Of a stretch of 64,000 nt of DNA, positions 51,096 through 64,000 are shown piece after piece. The position numbers and the translations under genes were made by a program. The notes beneath the pieces are model-generated. The model was not told the DNA's origin, ran no database searches, and saw only the letters and a list, made by a program, of their open reading frames with translations. The DNA comes from Anarhynchus alexandrinus (lineage: Eukaryota > Chordata > Aves > Charadriiformes > Charadriidae). The stretch lies in the NCBI GenBank assembly GCA_008711295.1, contig VUYV01000003.1:11913228-11977227 (forward strand), read 5' to 3'. Position 1 is the first letter of the stretch, and each line of letters starts with the position of its first letter.

Positions 51096-53454
51096 CAAAC
51101 TTACCTTTAGATTGCAGTTGCCTTTTCTTGATGTAACTTGCTTGTTATTTTTGTAAAGACACTTTTAATTTAGACACTGCAAATAAAATTTTACTGTTCA
51201 CTGAATTTAACTTTACTATATGTTGATCAAATCTTCACCTTACACTTAGAAGCAGGTTAGATTTGTACCAAATACAAATAAGGTCGTATGCTAAAAGTAG
51301 TGTAATATAACTTGTTAATTTTTTTTTCCCTCCCTTCCACTTCATTAGCTGGAACCGGCCCAGGTTAATTGAGAGTGGGAACTCTATTCCAGACTACCAT
51401 CTTTAGAGAATAATCAGTTTTCCTGAGAGTGTCAGGAGGAGACTGTTAAGGAAGGCACTCGTAAAGGCTTTCCTTTGATGCACACGAGAAATCATTTATG
51501 TGAGCTAGCAGCTCCCTACTACCCATCAGTACGAAACTTAGTAACATTCATTCTGCTCATGGAACAGGAAGCTTGCAGATTGGTGGGAACAACCCGGGAC
51601 ATCAGTCAAGCTGAATTGATTTAAATCATAATTAAAAATGGATTATTTAAAGGAGTAGGGAAGCTTTTGTGCATTTTATGTTGTTTTCCTTGAAAATGCT
51701 TCATTCTCACTGGTTGGCAAAAAGTGAAATAAGTTGTTTGGTAAATAGTTTTAGTCCTTTATGCTAAAGTAAGTACTGACTTTGCACTTCTAAGCAATTA
51801 TACAACCTAACACATATAGCTAGTTTCTTAATATTTACACATTCTTATTTTATAAAATAATGATTGGTACATTTCCTGCTTACTAGCTAATGATTAATTT
51901 TGATTTGGGACATGTACAGTTGCATTTGGATAGAGTTTTTAATTCAATTAAAAATACAGAAACCTAACATTATACACTTCCCCCCCAAACATATTCCACA
52001 TTTAAAACTAGTGGAATAGACTAAACAAAGGCAGTATCTTTATTGAATGAAGCAGATTGTTTCTGGATATCTTGGTCTTCTAGTTTTTATAATTAATGGA
52101 CATCATCTTGAGAAGGAAAGGTGCAGGTGGTTTTGGTCTGACAAGCCCGTTACAGTTTTCTTCTGGAAAAGCTGTGCATGAAATATGGTGACATATGATT
52201 TTTGAAGTGGCAAAAAGATATTTATATTATCTTCGATATTTTTTTTAGAAAGTTATTCTGATCTATGGTTTATTTAAATTTTCCCGGATGTTAGCAGGTG
52301 CTTGGTTTAGTATGTGGAAAATTAGTGTTCCCCAGCTTTGTTCTTTATACAACTTTGCTTTGTTGCTGGATTTAAGAATTGAGTGCATAATATTTTTTTT
52401 TGATCTTACTTATTTTGACAGAAGAAAAAATAGGAGGAAACTTTCCATAAAATATCTGTTTCTTGGTTTTGCTCCTTTCTATTTGGTTGTGGGTTGTATG
52501 AGATGAGGGCTGTGTATGTACGTGCAGAGCTTAGAATATAGCTCAAGCTTCAACCCAGGCTTGGGTCCAGGCTTCCTCCATAACAATAATATTAATTTGC
52601 TCTAAGTGAAGGAAGAAACATATTTTTTTTTTTTAACATGCCTCAGACAAATTTTTATCTAAATTCCGCCTTGTCTGCTGTTCTCAAGTAAGGAGACACC
52701 CTTACGTTATTTGGGTCTGTGATGCCTGGGCCAGCAGGTCTCTCCTTTCAGGTCCGAGATGCTCATCCCTCAGCCTGCCTGGACAAGTGGCAGGAAAAAG
52801 GCTGCAGGAGCGTCTCTTCCTGTTACGTCAGGAGAAAACGGAGGCTACCTCAGCCTTGACGCCATCTGAAATTCAGACCAGCGCGTTAGATCTGTTTCCT
52901 GGGATGCATTGTGTGCAGTCAAACCACAAGATGATCCAGCTGTCAGGAGGAGTTGGTAATGACTGAAGCAAATGGTTGCTATGACTGTTGCAACATGATT
53001 GCCTTCATTGCTGTTTTACTGCCTTTTTCTGAGGATGAGTTAGGCCTAGGATGCGTAGGGGCAAATAAAGAATAATGGACTAAAGTGTAAATGTATGACT
53101 GTATAAACCTACCTCAGAATGTGCAGTGTCTGAAAGGTTAATATAATATGTAATAGTTAATGTAAGTGCTGACAGCTCACGTACTAAAGTGGCTTCTAAG
53201 AGATAGCTACACACTTACGTTGCTAACCGAAAAAAATCTGATTTCTGTATTTTGGTGAATTTAACATGCAAGTAAAATTAAGGTATTTGAAGAGGCAAAA
53301 CTTTTGGTATTTGGGTTCTGCTACGGGAGCCCTGCAACCTTTAAATCAATTTAATAGCAGTATGCAATAGCATTTGCTAAAATGGCATGTATATTACAAG
53401 CTTTTGTTTAGGGAGTCTGGTTCATCCACGATACCTTAAATTATAGGGTTTCCC

Positions 53455-53457
<3 letters not shown>
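51096..53457. other. Presumed FARS2 intron 1, unique sequence
   Basis: AT-rich with a more balanced-composition island at about 52660-53075. That island has an acceptor-like CTTTCAG at about 52745-52751 and an AATAAA at 53064-53069. No open frame of note and no recognised element. A stretch near 51600-51660 is rich in TAATTA/GATTA-type homeodomain motifs, which may be compositional. Confidence 0.4.
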
Positions 53458-53500
<43 letters not shown>

Positions 53501-53527
53501 TTTTTTTCTTCTTTTTTTTTTTTTTTT
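53458..53527. repeat. Long poly-T tract (42 uninterrupted T, then T-rich)
   Basis: 42 T residues (53458-53499), one G, then T runs broken by C to 53527. It abuts a truncated CR1 and lies 29 bases from an ambiguous base at 53556, so its true length is probably unreliable in this assembly. Confidence 0.9.
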
Positions 53528-53556
53528 CTAAATGTTGTGTTCTTTCTTATTCTGAN

Positions 53557-53760
53557 CCAGGTGGGTTTTGAATGTCTCCAGAGTGGGAGACTCCACAACC
53601 TCTCTGGGCAGCCTGTGCCAGTGCTCTGCCACCCTCAAACTAACGAAGTCCCTCCTCATGTTAAGATGGAACTTCTTATATTCAAGTTTGTGCCCATTAC
53701 CTCTGATGAAGTTTTTTGTTACCTCGGCAGTGTTTTTCTTCTGCTTTGAAGTAGCTTGCT
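53557..53760 (-). mobile_element. CR1 3'-region fragment, antisense
   Basis: On the minus strand it reads as the CR1 ORF2 tail: GHKLEYKKFHLNMRRDF, then SLRVAEHWHRLPREVVES, then LETFKTHL, which is the standard C-terminal block. The terminal 3' UTR expected to the left is absent and replaced by the T-rich tract and an N. Either the end was deleted or the junction is misassembled. Confidence 0.9.
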
Positions 53761-56700
53761 GTGATTTGAAAATGTGTACTATGAACATTTCAACTTCATT
53801 GTTAAATGAAAAAAATATTTTGCACCTTTGTTACTTAGTGCTTTTACTCAGAATTGAATGAAACAGCTAGTGAGTTGTTAGTTACCAGAAAGGGGATGAT
53901 GACTCTGCAGTTCCTAAGCTTTCCACTTCTGTCTGAAGGCACCTGCTTTACCCAGACCTGTGAAGTCTATAATTTTTTGAATTGGAGATTTTTGTCAGGA
54001 AGAAAAAATTATCATTCCCAAAACCAGTAGAATCATTATCCTTTCAAATTACTTCTGAATGACTCTGTGTGCTTGTATGTACAGGAACATATCAGTTGGC
54101 ATTCATGCCTGTGTGTGTTTGAATGATGGAGATCCTGAGGGGAATGAGGACTTTCTTTAGGAAGTGATTCTTAGAAATTTCTGGACATGTGGACTACAAC
54201 ATTATGTAGGACCTGTTTATTTGGCTTCCTCTATAAGCAGAAAGCCTTTGGATTTGCCAAATTCTTTTATTAAGCCATTAATGCTTTAAAGTAGATATGT
54301 CTTGTACAGACGTATTCAATACTGATGATACTCGTGTGGCCAAATCTGACACGTGGGAAGAACTGAGCTGATTAAACGAACAGATGCATTTCAGATGGTA
54401 AAAGACTGTTCTAAACTCTGCTCTGGCAGTTTTCAACAAATGCATGAAAAAGGAAATGAACATTTTTATTGAACAAGTAGTTATTCAGCTTTTAATGTAA
54501 ATTGTTATTATTCTGCAATACTACTGCTGCTTCATCATCTGTTGGTAGGTCTTTTGGGGGCCAGGTCTCTGTGGTCTCAGTAGTGCTGCTAAAGGCAATG
54601 TCGCTTCTCTGTGCAGTTCATTTACACAAATAAAGGAGAAGATTCAAGAGGAAGAGGTGCGGTGCGTGTGACTGTTTCATCAAATGAAGGCTCATCACTT
54701 TCCCTTCTTTCCCTCTGATTCTTGTTCTTAATTTAATTTAAGAATTGACAAAAGAAGAATTTTAATCGAACTTTGAACTATTCAATTATTATGCAATTTT
54801 TAAAGGAATTCACCAGGTGGAGGTCAAAAAAAAATCTGTACATCACTTAAGGCAAAAAATTGTGGCAAGATAACGTGGCAAGATTTTTCTTTCAAAAGAG
54901 AAAATCCCTGTCCAACATTAGATTAATTCCACAAAGTGGCAAGTTTCATCTGGGAGTATCCGTTGCTCCATAGAGTCCACCTTTGAAAGGGGAGATGCTT
55001 TAGGAGATCTGCTAAGAGTCTTTTTCACTTTAGGTTGCTGTAGTCATGGATTGGTATTCACAGATGAAAACAGCTTTTCCCATTTTCCACAAACCCTATT
55101 TTAGGTACTTCAAGCATGGACAATTATTTTGCAAGCTGGTGTCATCCTAATGTGCAGAGGAAATTAAGGGTTTCAGATATACTTCAAATTGTAAAAAAAT
55201 CTATTTTAGGTTAAAATCAGTGGATTGTTCCTTTTCTCACCCTTTACTGTTGACCTGAAACTCTTGCTTTGCAGCCAAATCATATGGTTTAAGTTGTTGT
55301 GCAACATGACATTTGAGGATGTGAATTACTGTTAATTTCCACTGGGTTATGCGTGTGCTTACAGCTCCAGAAGAGGATTCAATGAAGCGTGGTGGATCAG
55401 ACAGCACTTGGCTAGCTTCAAGTTTGTGCTTGTGCTCAAATTCCAGTGGAATCAAGCATGAGTCTAACCCAAAGTCCAGTAATTAAAATACGGTTGAAAG
55501 GCTATGAGATGACAAGACTTTGGGGCAAGTCTGAAGTTCCTTGGAGTTTCAGTAAGTTTGCAAATTGCACTGCTACAGCCTCATTTTTCTCAAGTATGTA
55601 ATTAGCTTCAATTCACCCTGTGTTAGTACCCTCTGCAAGTCCAGGTAAGGGTCTCGTGCATTGAGATGCTGAGCAGAGCTGAGTGAGTTTATGATTTTGA
55701 CGGAAAGAGTGAAAAATCAAGCAGGGTCTAAGCTGATGCCAAGATAGACTTGGGAATGGTTGATTATCAAATGGAAATTCAGGGATATTTGAGACCCTGT
55801 ATGACCTGTGAACAAATGCCCCAGCATTACGTATATGGGGCAGTGCAGTGTTAAATTTTAATGCAAATACCCCCAAGTGTCTGTGTGCTTTTATTAATCA
55901 TATAATCAGTGAAAATAAGACATTTAAGATCAGCAGATAGTCAGCAGAATAGTGATGGCTTATGTTGTAAGGTATAAAAGTTTTACCACTACTTCAGTAC
56001 CGTAGTTTGTATTAGTATGGCAACTGTTGTTGCTTGCAAGTCACAAGTGGTAATCTTAAGATCATATCAGTAAAATTTTTATGCTCTCACCATTGTGTTT
56101 GATATACAGTACACCAAAAATGTTTTACAGGAAACAAGTTTATATACTAACAGTTTAGAAGGTTTTACATTTTTATTGTAGGTAGCTTTCATTTCCCTCA
56201 TCTGTAAATCTACTCTTTAGTTATTTCATTGCTGTATATAGTTGAGAAAGGAAGATATTTTAATACACATATAAGAAGCCTAAGAATTACTTGTAGTAAA
56301 ATTCAGTATCTAAACAAAGTGCTCCTAAGATTTAGTACCTTGAAACTTTCTAGGAAGTAAAAACAAGTGCTTTGTAGTGGATGAAAGGTGATAATCTACC
56401 TTTTCCCATGTGGAAAAAAATTAGATTTTTAAAACAGGTTCATGATTTATACTGTAACATTTCCTGTCCTGCTCCAGAAGTCAAAATAATTCTGGAAGAG
56501 GAAAGCCTTAATTTTTGTGTTTTTTTAAAAAAAAGAGAAAAAAGTGGGGAGTGGCTGTCTTGTCATGATATTTACAGAATATGATTAATTTATTTATACC
56601 TGTGTGGGATGAACTTTATTTGATGTAGTTTGAACACCTAAGAGGATTTGGAAATATTATAGATTTAATTGGTTTCCAAGAATCATAGCCTACATACTCT

Positions 56701-59700
56701 GTTGAATAAGGATGTTCGAGAAAGGTGGATGAATAGGACTTTCAGAAACTCATGTTATACAAAGCATGTAGGAGGTCTCACCTGAAATTACCTAATGGAG
56801 AAATCACACATTCAATTCAGATCTGTATTTGGGTCAGAAATTTAATTTAAAAATATCAAGAGCATTGTCAGTTCTTGTATTGTCTCTGTCTCTCAGCTTT
56901 AAAATATGTATCTTAGAGTATTTATTTGGTGTAATTTAAGCTAGCTGTGCATTAGTAAAGTTTAAAAAATATAAGCCCCCCCCTACTATAGGGGTTACTC
57001 AGAGCAGTATTAAGCATGGTCTGGAACATATTTCTCCGACCTAAATACCCCCAAATTCCTTTTCAGTGTTTCCTTTTGACTGACTAGATGCTCCATACCT
57101 GCGAGCAACCACTTTGATCAGAGACAGGAGTGGAAGTGAGGCCTGATGAGACTGCAGCTCGGTTCTACAACACTATCATTAGATCTGTAAGGGCAGAGAG
57201 AAACAGAGATGTGATTTTCACTTGTTACAGTAGGTGGAGAGCTTCATTGGACTGTCAGATCTCTGGAGACAGTAGATCTCCATTGTGCTAAGGCTGTGGT
57301 TAGTATGCTGTGCACAATGTCCCATGCTTTCTTTACACGAAAATTGTATGCAGTTTTTCTACACAGGGTATCCGCAGTCTTTTCTGTTGTGGTATCCTGT
57401 GGGACTGGATGACACCTTGCTGCTAATATGTTTGACTTGACTATCAGCGATTTCTAGGTTCCACTTATTTTCTTTTCTTTTTTTTTTCTTTGTTGTCCCA
57501 AGTGAAGGCTCTCTCCTGAAAAAACATTAAACCCACAGTTTGTGTTCAGGGCTACTCAAAAAACACCACCTTGGAGACCGTGCTTGAGTCTTAAGGCTTG
57601 CTAGAAGCAGAGCAACGTAGGATGCATTTGTTCTGGCTGGAGTAGACATGCCAGTGAGAACAGTGACTTCAAATGAAAGCTTTTTTGGAGACGGAGGAGA
57701 TTTTTTTGTTCATGTGCTTGTATTATTGCAGTTTTTGCCTCAGTATATTGGGTACCTGCCTGACAAAGACGGATGTGTTAGAAACTCAGAATGATGGGAT
57801 GTTATAATAAACAAGAATATGACCTGAGGAATTACTTTAGCAGTCAAGAAGCAATCTGCTTGCCAAGTGACTGCTTTTCTATAGTTTGTATATGCAATTT
57901 AAAAAGACTAATCTATTGAATATAACTGGTAGAGGGGAGGAGAGAAAGAGATTTTTTTCTATTCTGAAAGTATTTGCAAGGGATACCCTTTATCTTATAT
58001 TTAGGTTTCTGATGGAAAGATCAATGGGAAGTCTACCAGGAAAAGGGACAAAAATGTGTTAGAAGACATATTGGAAATGGTTTTGATGTGGTGGTGTTTG
58101 CATTTTTAGTTTCCACTTAACCCTTCCTTGAATGAAGCCGGGTACGGGTGCTAACATTTATGTATTTGATCATCAGGTTTGCCTTGGAGCTCTCTGTCCT
58201 GCAAAATGCAAATAATCGTGGGATTTTGCGGGATGGGCATTTTAAAATTTCTTCTGTATTTTGTTTGTTTATTTTAAAAAAAAAAAAAAGGTGATTTCAA
58301 GCTGTTTTATAAGAGGGCCAGACTGTTTCTTCTCACAAATAAGCTGTTTTCCTACTGTCACATTCATTCTATAGTTACTGAGTAGTGCGATGCTCTAAGG
58401 TGCCCTTTGTTGACAGATGATAGGTGTGTCAGACTCATTCAAACAGCCTCTAAACATTACTGCCCTCCACCTTTTTTTTGCAACATCATGGGTCTACTTG
58501 AAACAGCCTTTATCAAGGAAAAAAATACAATATCCTATGCTTTATCTTGCCTTAACCCTCTCCACCCTTATTGCTGCGATGCTAAATTAGTAATTTTACT
58601 CCTAATGTAGTAGATTTTGTGATTATATAGAAGTGCACCCTGCAACACACTCTCCACTGGGAAGAGTACTCTATGGTGTGCGGTGAGAAGAATTCCACTT
58701 TCAGAGTTGCATTTTTAGGTTTTTCAGTTGTCCTGCTTAAAATTTGTCATCAGGTTACTTTCTTTGTATGTCTTTGAAACACATAAAAACATGAAACGCA
58801 TTGGCATGTACTATATATCTTACATCTTGTATGACTTTTCCATGGTTATGAGCGTTTTTCAATAGGAGGCTGCTGTTACTCAAGTGATGTATCATTTAAA
58901 AAAAAGGTTTTGCTAAATACCACAGGGTAGATAGAGGAAAAACAACTACTTTTTTTTTTTTCCTGTACTTTTGCCAGTTTTCACCTGCATTACCTTCTTT
59001 TGCCATGAAATAAAACAGTATTGACAGTGAAGCATCACTTCTGAATCACTGGGTGTGCTCATCAGACATAGCTAGTTAGGAGCCACTGTTGTTCATATTT
59101 GAAAGTGATGAACAAAAGTGAAAGCTTTGTGAATAAAGTTCAAATATGTTCCGTGCACTTCTGTTTGAATCTGCTTAGGGGTGTTGGAGTAACAAACCAC
59201 AGATTAAAAATGTGTTGCTTTAAGACAGGATAAATATTTCATTTTCAAGTTCTTCAAGCAGTAAATTCATGGGCATCATACAGGTTCATATTGTGCTTCA
59301 TGTTTAATCTCACTGTAGTCAAGACTGTGGCCAGGATGAAATGTAAGTAAAGAAAAGAAAAAGTTGGCGTATGAGGAGGAGATGACCTTCCCAAAGTTAT
59401 TGTATATTTCAGTGATATCAGTTGAAATATTGGATATTGTATTCAATTTCAGTCCCCTTATTCTCTAAAAAGAGAGATGAAAGAGAAAGCAGTAGAAGTT
59501 ACTCAAGAACCTAAGTGATGGAAATTATGACACCCGTATAAAAGAACACTAAAAAAAAATTAAAAATTGCAGTATGTACATTTGCAGTTTGAAGAGTGGA
59601 GTAAAATTAGTATCTTGTCAGCTTAATGTAATTTCCACAGATGTTTCTGGTGTCTTTCCATTAATTTCAGTGGGAGTTTGTATCTAGACCACCTAGAAAT

Positions 59701-60624
59701 CTTAAACACGAGTAGGATGAAATTATGAACGGAAATGCCTAATCCAAATGGATTTTTCTGCCTATCTTATGCCATGGAGCAAGATGAAGAGACTAATTGA
59801 AACACAACCATAACACATTTTAAGTAAATCAGGTACCACTGTTGCAGCATACAATTAGCAGGTGGTGTCTGTTTGAACAACCACCGTAGTTTGTCTACCG
59901 TTGTAGTTCCGTCTATACAAAAAAATGCTGAGAAATTATGTTGTAATAGGAAAGAAACATTGTTGTGTTGTGTGTTGTTTACTGATAGTACACAGCTAAC
60001 CGTGGCTGTCAGTGAGCACTCAAACTTTCTTTTTCAAAATTGCTGTGAATGTTTGTACTCCTGCCAGTTAATCTGGGAGTAGGAATGCCAATGAAGAGAA
60101 TAAAATATGGAAAATAATGCTGTGTTTTATATAGCACCTGCCATACTCTAGAATGTTAAAGCACTTACTAAATAGATGCTGAGATAGATAAAATATGACA
60201 GTGCCTATAAGCAAATACATCACCTGCTAAGCTTTCAGCAATGTAACTGGCATACAGCCATAAGCACCATTAAAACTGCTACTGAAAGAAAGCCTTGGCT
60301 AGACCTCTAAGGGATAACCCACTGTTACGTATTTCATTAAAAAAAATATAATAATGATCACAGAAATTATAACATAACAAACCAAAACAAGACTGGAGAG
60401 ATGTTGAGATACTGACTAGTCTGCTCTCTGGCTCCCGAAGCAGGTTGAATTTTATACCTGTTTATTTAGCACAGCTGTTTAGAAATCTGCATGAAATAAT
60501 AAAACTACAATGGGGTCTGCACAAGCCCTTGCTTACAATATATCACTCTCTTTGTAGAAAGATTTCTAATAACTGATACAAATTTTTCTAACTTTGGTTT
60601 CAGTAGGTGTATTGCTGCTTGTCC
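53761..60624. other. Presumed FARS2 intron 1, no recognised element
   Basis: About 6.9 kb of AT-rich unique DNA with short homopolymers (for example A13 near 58276-58290 and T-rich 58951-58962). Open frames are under 90 codons with no family resemblance. No RNA gene signature was seen. Confidence 0.45.
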
Positions 60625-61455
60625 TAGCCAGGGTACAGTGGAGAAAAGGTTATTCCACAGGGTGTGCAACTTTCTTTCAGATCTGATGATGATGACAATG
60701 CATTTAAATTTTTCTTCTCTAGTCTAAATAGTCCTAGTATATTCAGTCTTTCTACATAGTTCCTCCTTTGAGACTTGTGGTAATTTCCATTACTATCTTT
60801 GGACTCTTTCCAATCGCTTCACATTTTTTATAAATGTTATGCCACAAATTTGACTCTCTTGTTCCTTCCTGCTAAACAGAAGGACAGAAGTGCTTCCTAT
60901 TTTATGGAGTATATAGTCCTGTTTATATTCCTGTATGATGGTTTCTTTTTGTTTTAAAATCACATTTTGAACTTATATTCAGCTCATGGTCTATTTTAAC
61001 CTCTGATCCTCTTCTGAAGAAGCTGCCATCTAACCGCTTACTTGCTGTGCTGTAGGTGTGCAGCTAACTACCTGCCAAAGTATGGAAAGTTTCACTTGCC
61101 CCTGCTGAATCATTCTGTTATTTTTCTGACCACTTGTCTAGTTTGACAGAATACTTTAGAGTTCCAGCCCTGTTATCCAGCATACCTGCAGTGTTGGCTC
61201 TTGATGATCAGCAGATTTAAATGTGCCCTCTCTTCAGTTGTGTAGGTTGCTAATGGAAATATTCTGTGAAACTAGACCAAGTTCAGATCCTTGCAAAAAC
61301 CCAGTCAGTACACCTTTTCATTTTTGATAGCAAGCTACCAACAATTTTTGAGCGGTCACGTAATCAACAAATTTTGCCTTCATTCACAATCTCCTGTAGA
61401 AAATACTTGCTTATAAGAAAGGATATTTGATGGAGTCATCTGCCTTTTCTTTGGT
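60625..61455 (-). mobile_element. Ancient CR1-like LINE remnant, antisense
   Basis: Plus-strand landmarks in CR1 antisense order: 'gagaaaaggttattccacag' (60641), 'ttctctagtctaaatagtcctag' (about 60714), 'actatctttggactctttccaa' (about 60792), 'gacagaatactttagagttcca' (about 61145), 'atgatcagcagatttaaatgtgc' (about 61204), 'gttgctaatggaaatattctgtg' (about 61247), and 'gttcagatccttgcaaaaac' (about 61281). They correspond to the 3' end through the middle RT segment. Divergence is much higher than in the copies at 14.8 and 50.1 kb, so this insertion is old, probably predating modern bird orders. Confidence 0.65.
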
Positions 61456-64000
61456 AATACAAGCTGGAAAGCATAAGAGGGGAATCAAGAATTTTTTGGT
61501 TTCTGGCCTGTGCTATCTTTTCCCTGCTGTTTCTCAGTGGGATAGAATAAAAGTTGAAATTTTTAATGATCTGATGATGCATAAGAAATAGGACTAGTTA
61601 TTCCTATGAGCAAAGTAGGACTTTACTGCTGAGAAATGGTCTCATAGCACAAAAAGAAAAAAAAAAAGGGGTGGAGGTGGTGCTTGTTTGCACATTAGTA
61701 ACTACATGTTTGTCAGTAGTTGGATGGTCAGATCGGGGTATTCTGTGGCTGTTTTAGTAGCTTTGATAGTCAGGCCTATGTTTTCTCAGGTTGGACTCCT
61801 GTAACTACTGGATGCTTGTAACAGTGCAAATCACAGTTGCTGGAGAAGAGATAAAGATGACAGTATCCTTTCAAATATCAAAGGGTAGTCTTTTGTGTTC
61901 AGAATTTACATTTCAACTGTACTGGTGTATACTTTGTGTCATTACGGAATATGCTTTTATAATTTATTCAACATTTGTATCTATACAAGGAAATATGAGC
62001 TAAATTGTATGTCATTAAGGCATTATGTGACATACTGAAAAATAAATAGAATTCAATGGAGATTTGTTTGTTTGTTTTTTTGGTGGAGGGAGAGGGCCAA
62101 ACACAGCAGCATGACTGTAGCTAGATGTAAAGTCATCAGTATTCTTACTGTAGTGTTTTACTGGTGATGTGGATGTCTTGTTTGCCTGTGGAATTGAAAC
62201 AAACACTGATTAAGATGAATCCAAGTCTGCTGATAATTACAGTAATTGCCCACACGTTGCTAATAATAAACTTGTGATTTTTGAGTGAGATGGTACAAGT
62301 TAGCGTGACAGATGTACTGACTGCACTAAATTTGATGCTTGTGGAACTTCAACTGAATAAAGTGTGGATACCATTAGGATGGAGATTAACATGGTAATTA
62401 TTTGAACAGTTGCATGCAGCACATTCGTACAGAGGTGTAATGTTACTTACATGAAATATTTTTGAATCTACCTGGTATGTCAGAAGGCCATGTTCTAAAG
62501 TTCTCAATAAACAGATTTGACTTCAGGCCTTAAACTGCAAATTCCTGCCATGTGAGAGATGTCTGGTGCAGGATTCAAGCATCAGAACTGTATGTGAGTT
62601 TAGTTATCTTTATAAGGCTTCCTTGGCAATGAATGCTACGCCTCTGCAAAGTGGCAAATTTCAGCCTTAAGTGTGAGTGTATGTCATCTTTGGGTATACC
62701 AGGAGATACCTTTCTGTTGTTTATTTCTCAATTTACAGCAAACTTAGCAAAAATGCAACAAAAAGTACAGCAGGTTAAATGACAACTGAAATTTATGAAA
62801 TTTAGCCTTTTTTTTTTCCTGATGAAAGATTTTGCTTTACCCACTTGACATGGTACCAAAATAAACATTAGAGCAGAGAAGTCATTTGAAAGTATAAAAG
62901 AGAAGAGACAGTAGCTTTCCCTACTTTGCTACTTTGCTGTGAGAAGAAGCTGGCTTTAAGACTTAAAGGGAGAAAAAAAAAAAGTCTTATTGGGTGCTTT
63001 ACAGTTATTTTATTTTAGATTCATGTAGTGCTAAAGAAGACTGAATGCTCACAACAGGTCTAGGCTAGCAATGGTAATGCAGAAAACTACCTTTCCCCTG
63101 CTTCTGTCTTAATTAAATGGCATCAGCCTGGAAGCAAGAGGTTGTAATTTTTCAATTATTTTTCATTCTTTCTGTCTGCCTGTATACAGTATTTGATCTT
63201 TTCCTGTAACTATGAACAGAGGTGCTGATTGTAATGGTGTATTTTATACATGATTTTGCAATACTCTGTGATTGAAGGCCCCTTCACTGAATGCAGTTCT
63301 TCTTTAACTGATGGTGAAATGTTAACATCATGCCTTGATTGCTGTCTTTTCCTTTGAGCTGTGTTACTTGGTAGCTCTGTAGTACAAAGTGAATGGGAAT
63401 TAAAAAGACAGACTTTCAGTTTCATTCAGCTTAAATTCTATTCTTCACATCTCTTTCATAAACTTTGCTATGCAGTAAACTCAACTTTTTTTTTTCAAAT
63501 AACTTGCCTTAAAAAAAAGTTTATTTTTTTCGGCATTGCTCTCAGCTTTGTTGAAGAAAATTTAAACATTCCTATCCATTTTATTGATCCTTAGTTAGCA
63601 AGACTCCTCTCTGTGGTGTCAAGGAATGAACTACACACTGAAAGCAATCAGCAACTACTTGAGTCAATCTAATTATTCTATTCTGCCTCCCAGCAGATGA
63701 CAGAAAGAAGAATTGGAAAAGGAGAGTTTTCAGCCCAGATGCCAATGCGTGTATTGGAATGGCAGAAAATTAAATGCCGTAAAGGTCCAGGATAGCAGCT
63801 TTAACTTTGACTTGAAAAAATTTCATCCTGAGACTTTTCATCCTTGGCTTAGTTACCTGATGGATTTTATGGAAATATTTCCCAACAAGTTTTCTACCAT
63901 GTCTGTCTAAATAAATGTCAAAGGCAGCAATTCAGCACGCAGCTTTTTATGGTGGGGTGGCAGAAAATAATTGTTATTTAAATAAAACCCCAAACAGTAA
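61456..64000. other. Presumed FARS2 intron 1, right end of window
   Basis: Unique AT-rich DNA. A short (TTTG)n run lies at 62064-62079. There are no supported exons and the open frames are under 80 codons. Confidence 0.45.

Noticed and set aside
20000..64000. FARS2 coding exons
   Set aside because: The large first coding exon would appear as a long plus-strand frame with aminoacyl-tRNA synthetase motifs. None is present, so translation must start beyond the window.
1..64000. CRISPR arrays, bacterial operons, phage or plasmid modules
   Set aside because: None seen. The repeats are eukaryotic interspersed and simple repeats, and the only coding exon is spliced.

Overview
This window reads as vertebrate nuclear DNA, almost certainly from a bird. 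It is AT-rich and gene-sparse, with no operon-like coding. The recognisable interspersed repeats are CR1 retrotransposon fragments of several ages and two solo LTRs with 5-bp target duplications, an avian-type repeat mix. Only one protein-coding exon can be supported from the sequence.

That exon lies on the minus strand (19389-19304) at the centre of a strong CpG island. It is coding exon 1 of LYRM4 (ISD11), the small mitochondrial LYR-motif protein of the NFS1 cysteine desulfurase complex. It has the family N-terminus, the L-Y-R motif at residues 12-14, and a GT donor at the conserved place. In other vertebrates LYRM4 is head-to-head with FARS2 (mitochondrial phenylalanyl-tRNA synthetase). 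I therefore infer that the island at about 18.69-19.86 kb is a shared bidirectional promoter, that everything to its left is LYRM4 intron 1, and that everything to its right is FARS2 5' non-coding exon plus intron 1. No FARS2 coding exon and no LYRM4 exon 2 or 3 was found.

Layout: 1-2.57 kb, unique AT-rich DNA with short microsatellites. 2.57-4.37 kb, an antisense CR1 split by a complete solo LTR (2828-3476, duplication TCCTG). 4.4-14.8 kb, no recognised element. 14.8-15.6 kb, a sense CR1 3' end. 16.2-16.4 kb, an old antisense CR1 scrap. 16.4-18.6 kb, unassigned sequence, followed by the CpG-island promoter to about 19.9 kb. 20-64 kb is presumed FARS2 intron. It holds old CR1 remnants (24.1, 46.6 and 60.6-61.5 kb), younger CR1 pieces (36.4, 50.1-51.1 and 53.6 kb), a second solo LTR (40846-41507, duplication AAAGG), a 42-base T run next to an ambiguous base, and several perfect inverted repeats.

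No new gene system is visible. The best observations are the promoter architecture (skew switch, GC boxes, start-codon YY1-like site, G-rich downstream flank), the dated nested insertion, and a cluster of palindromes at 45.93-45.98 kb.
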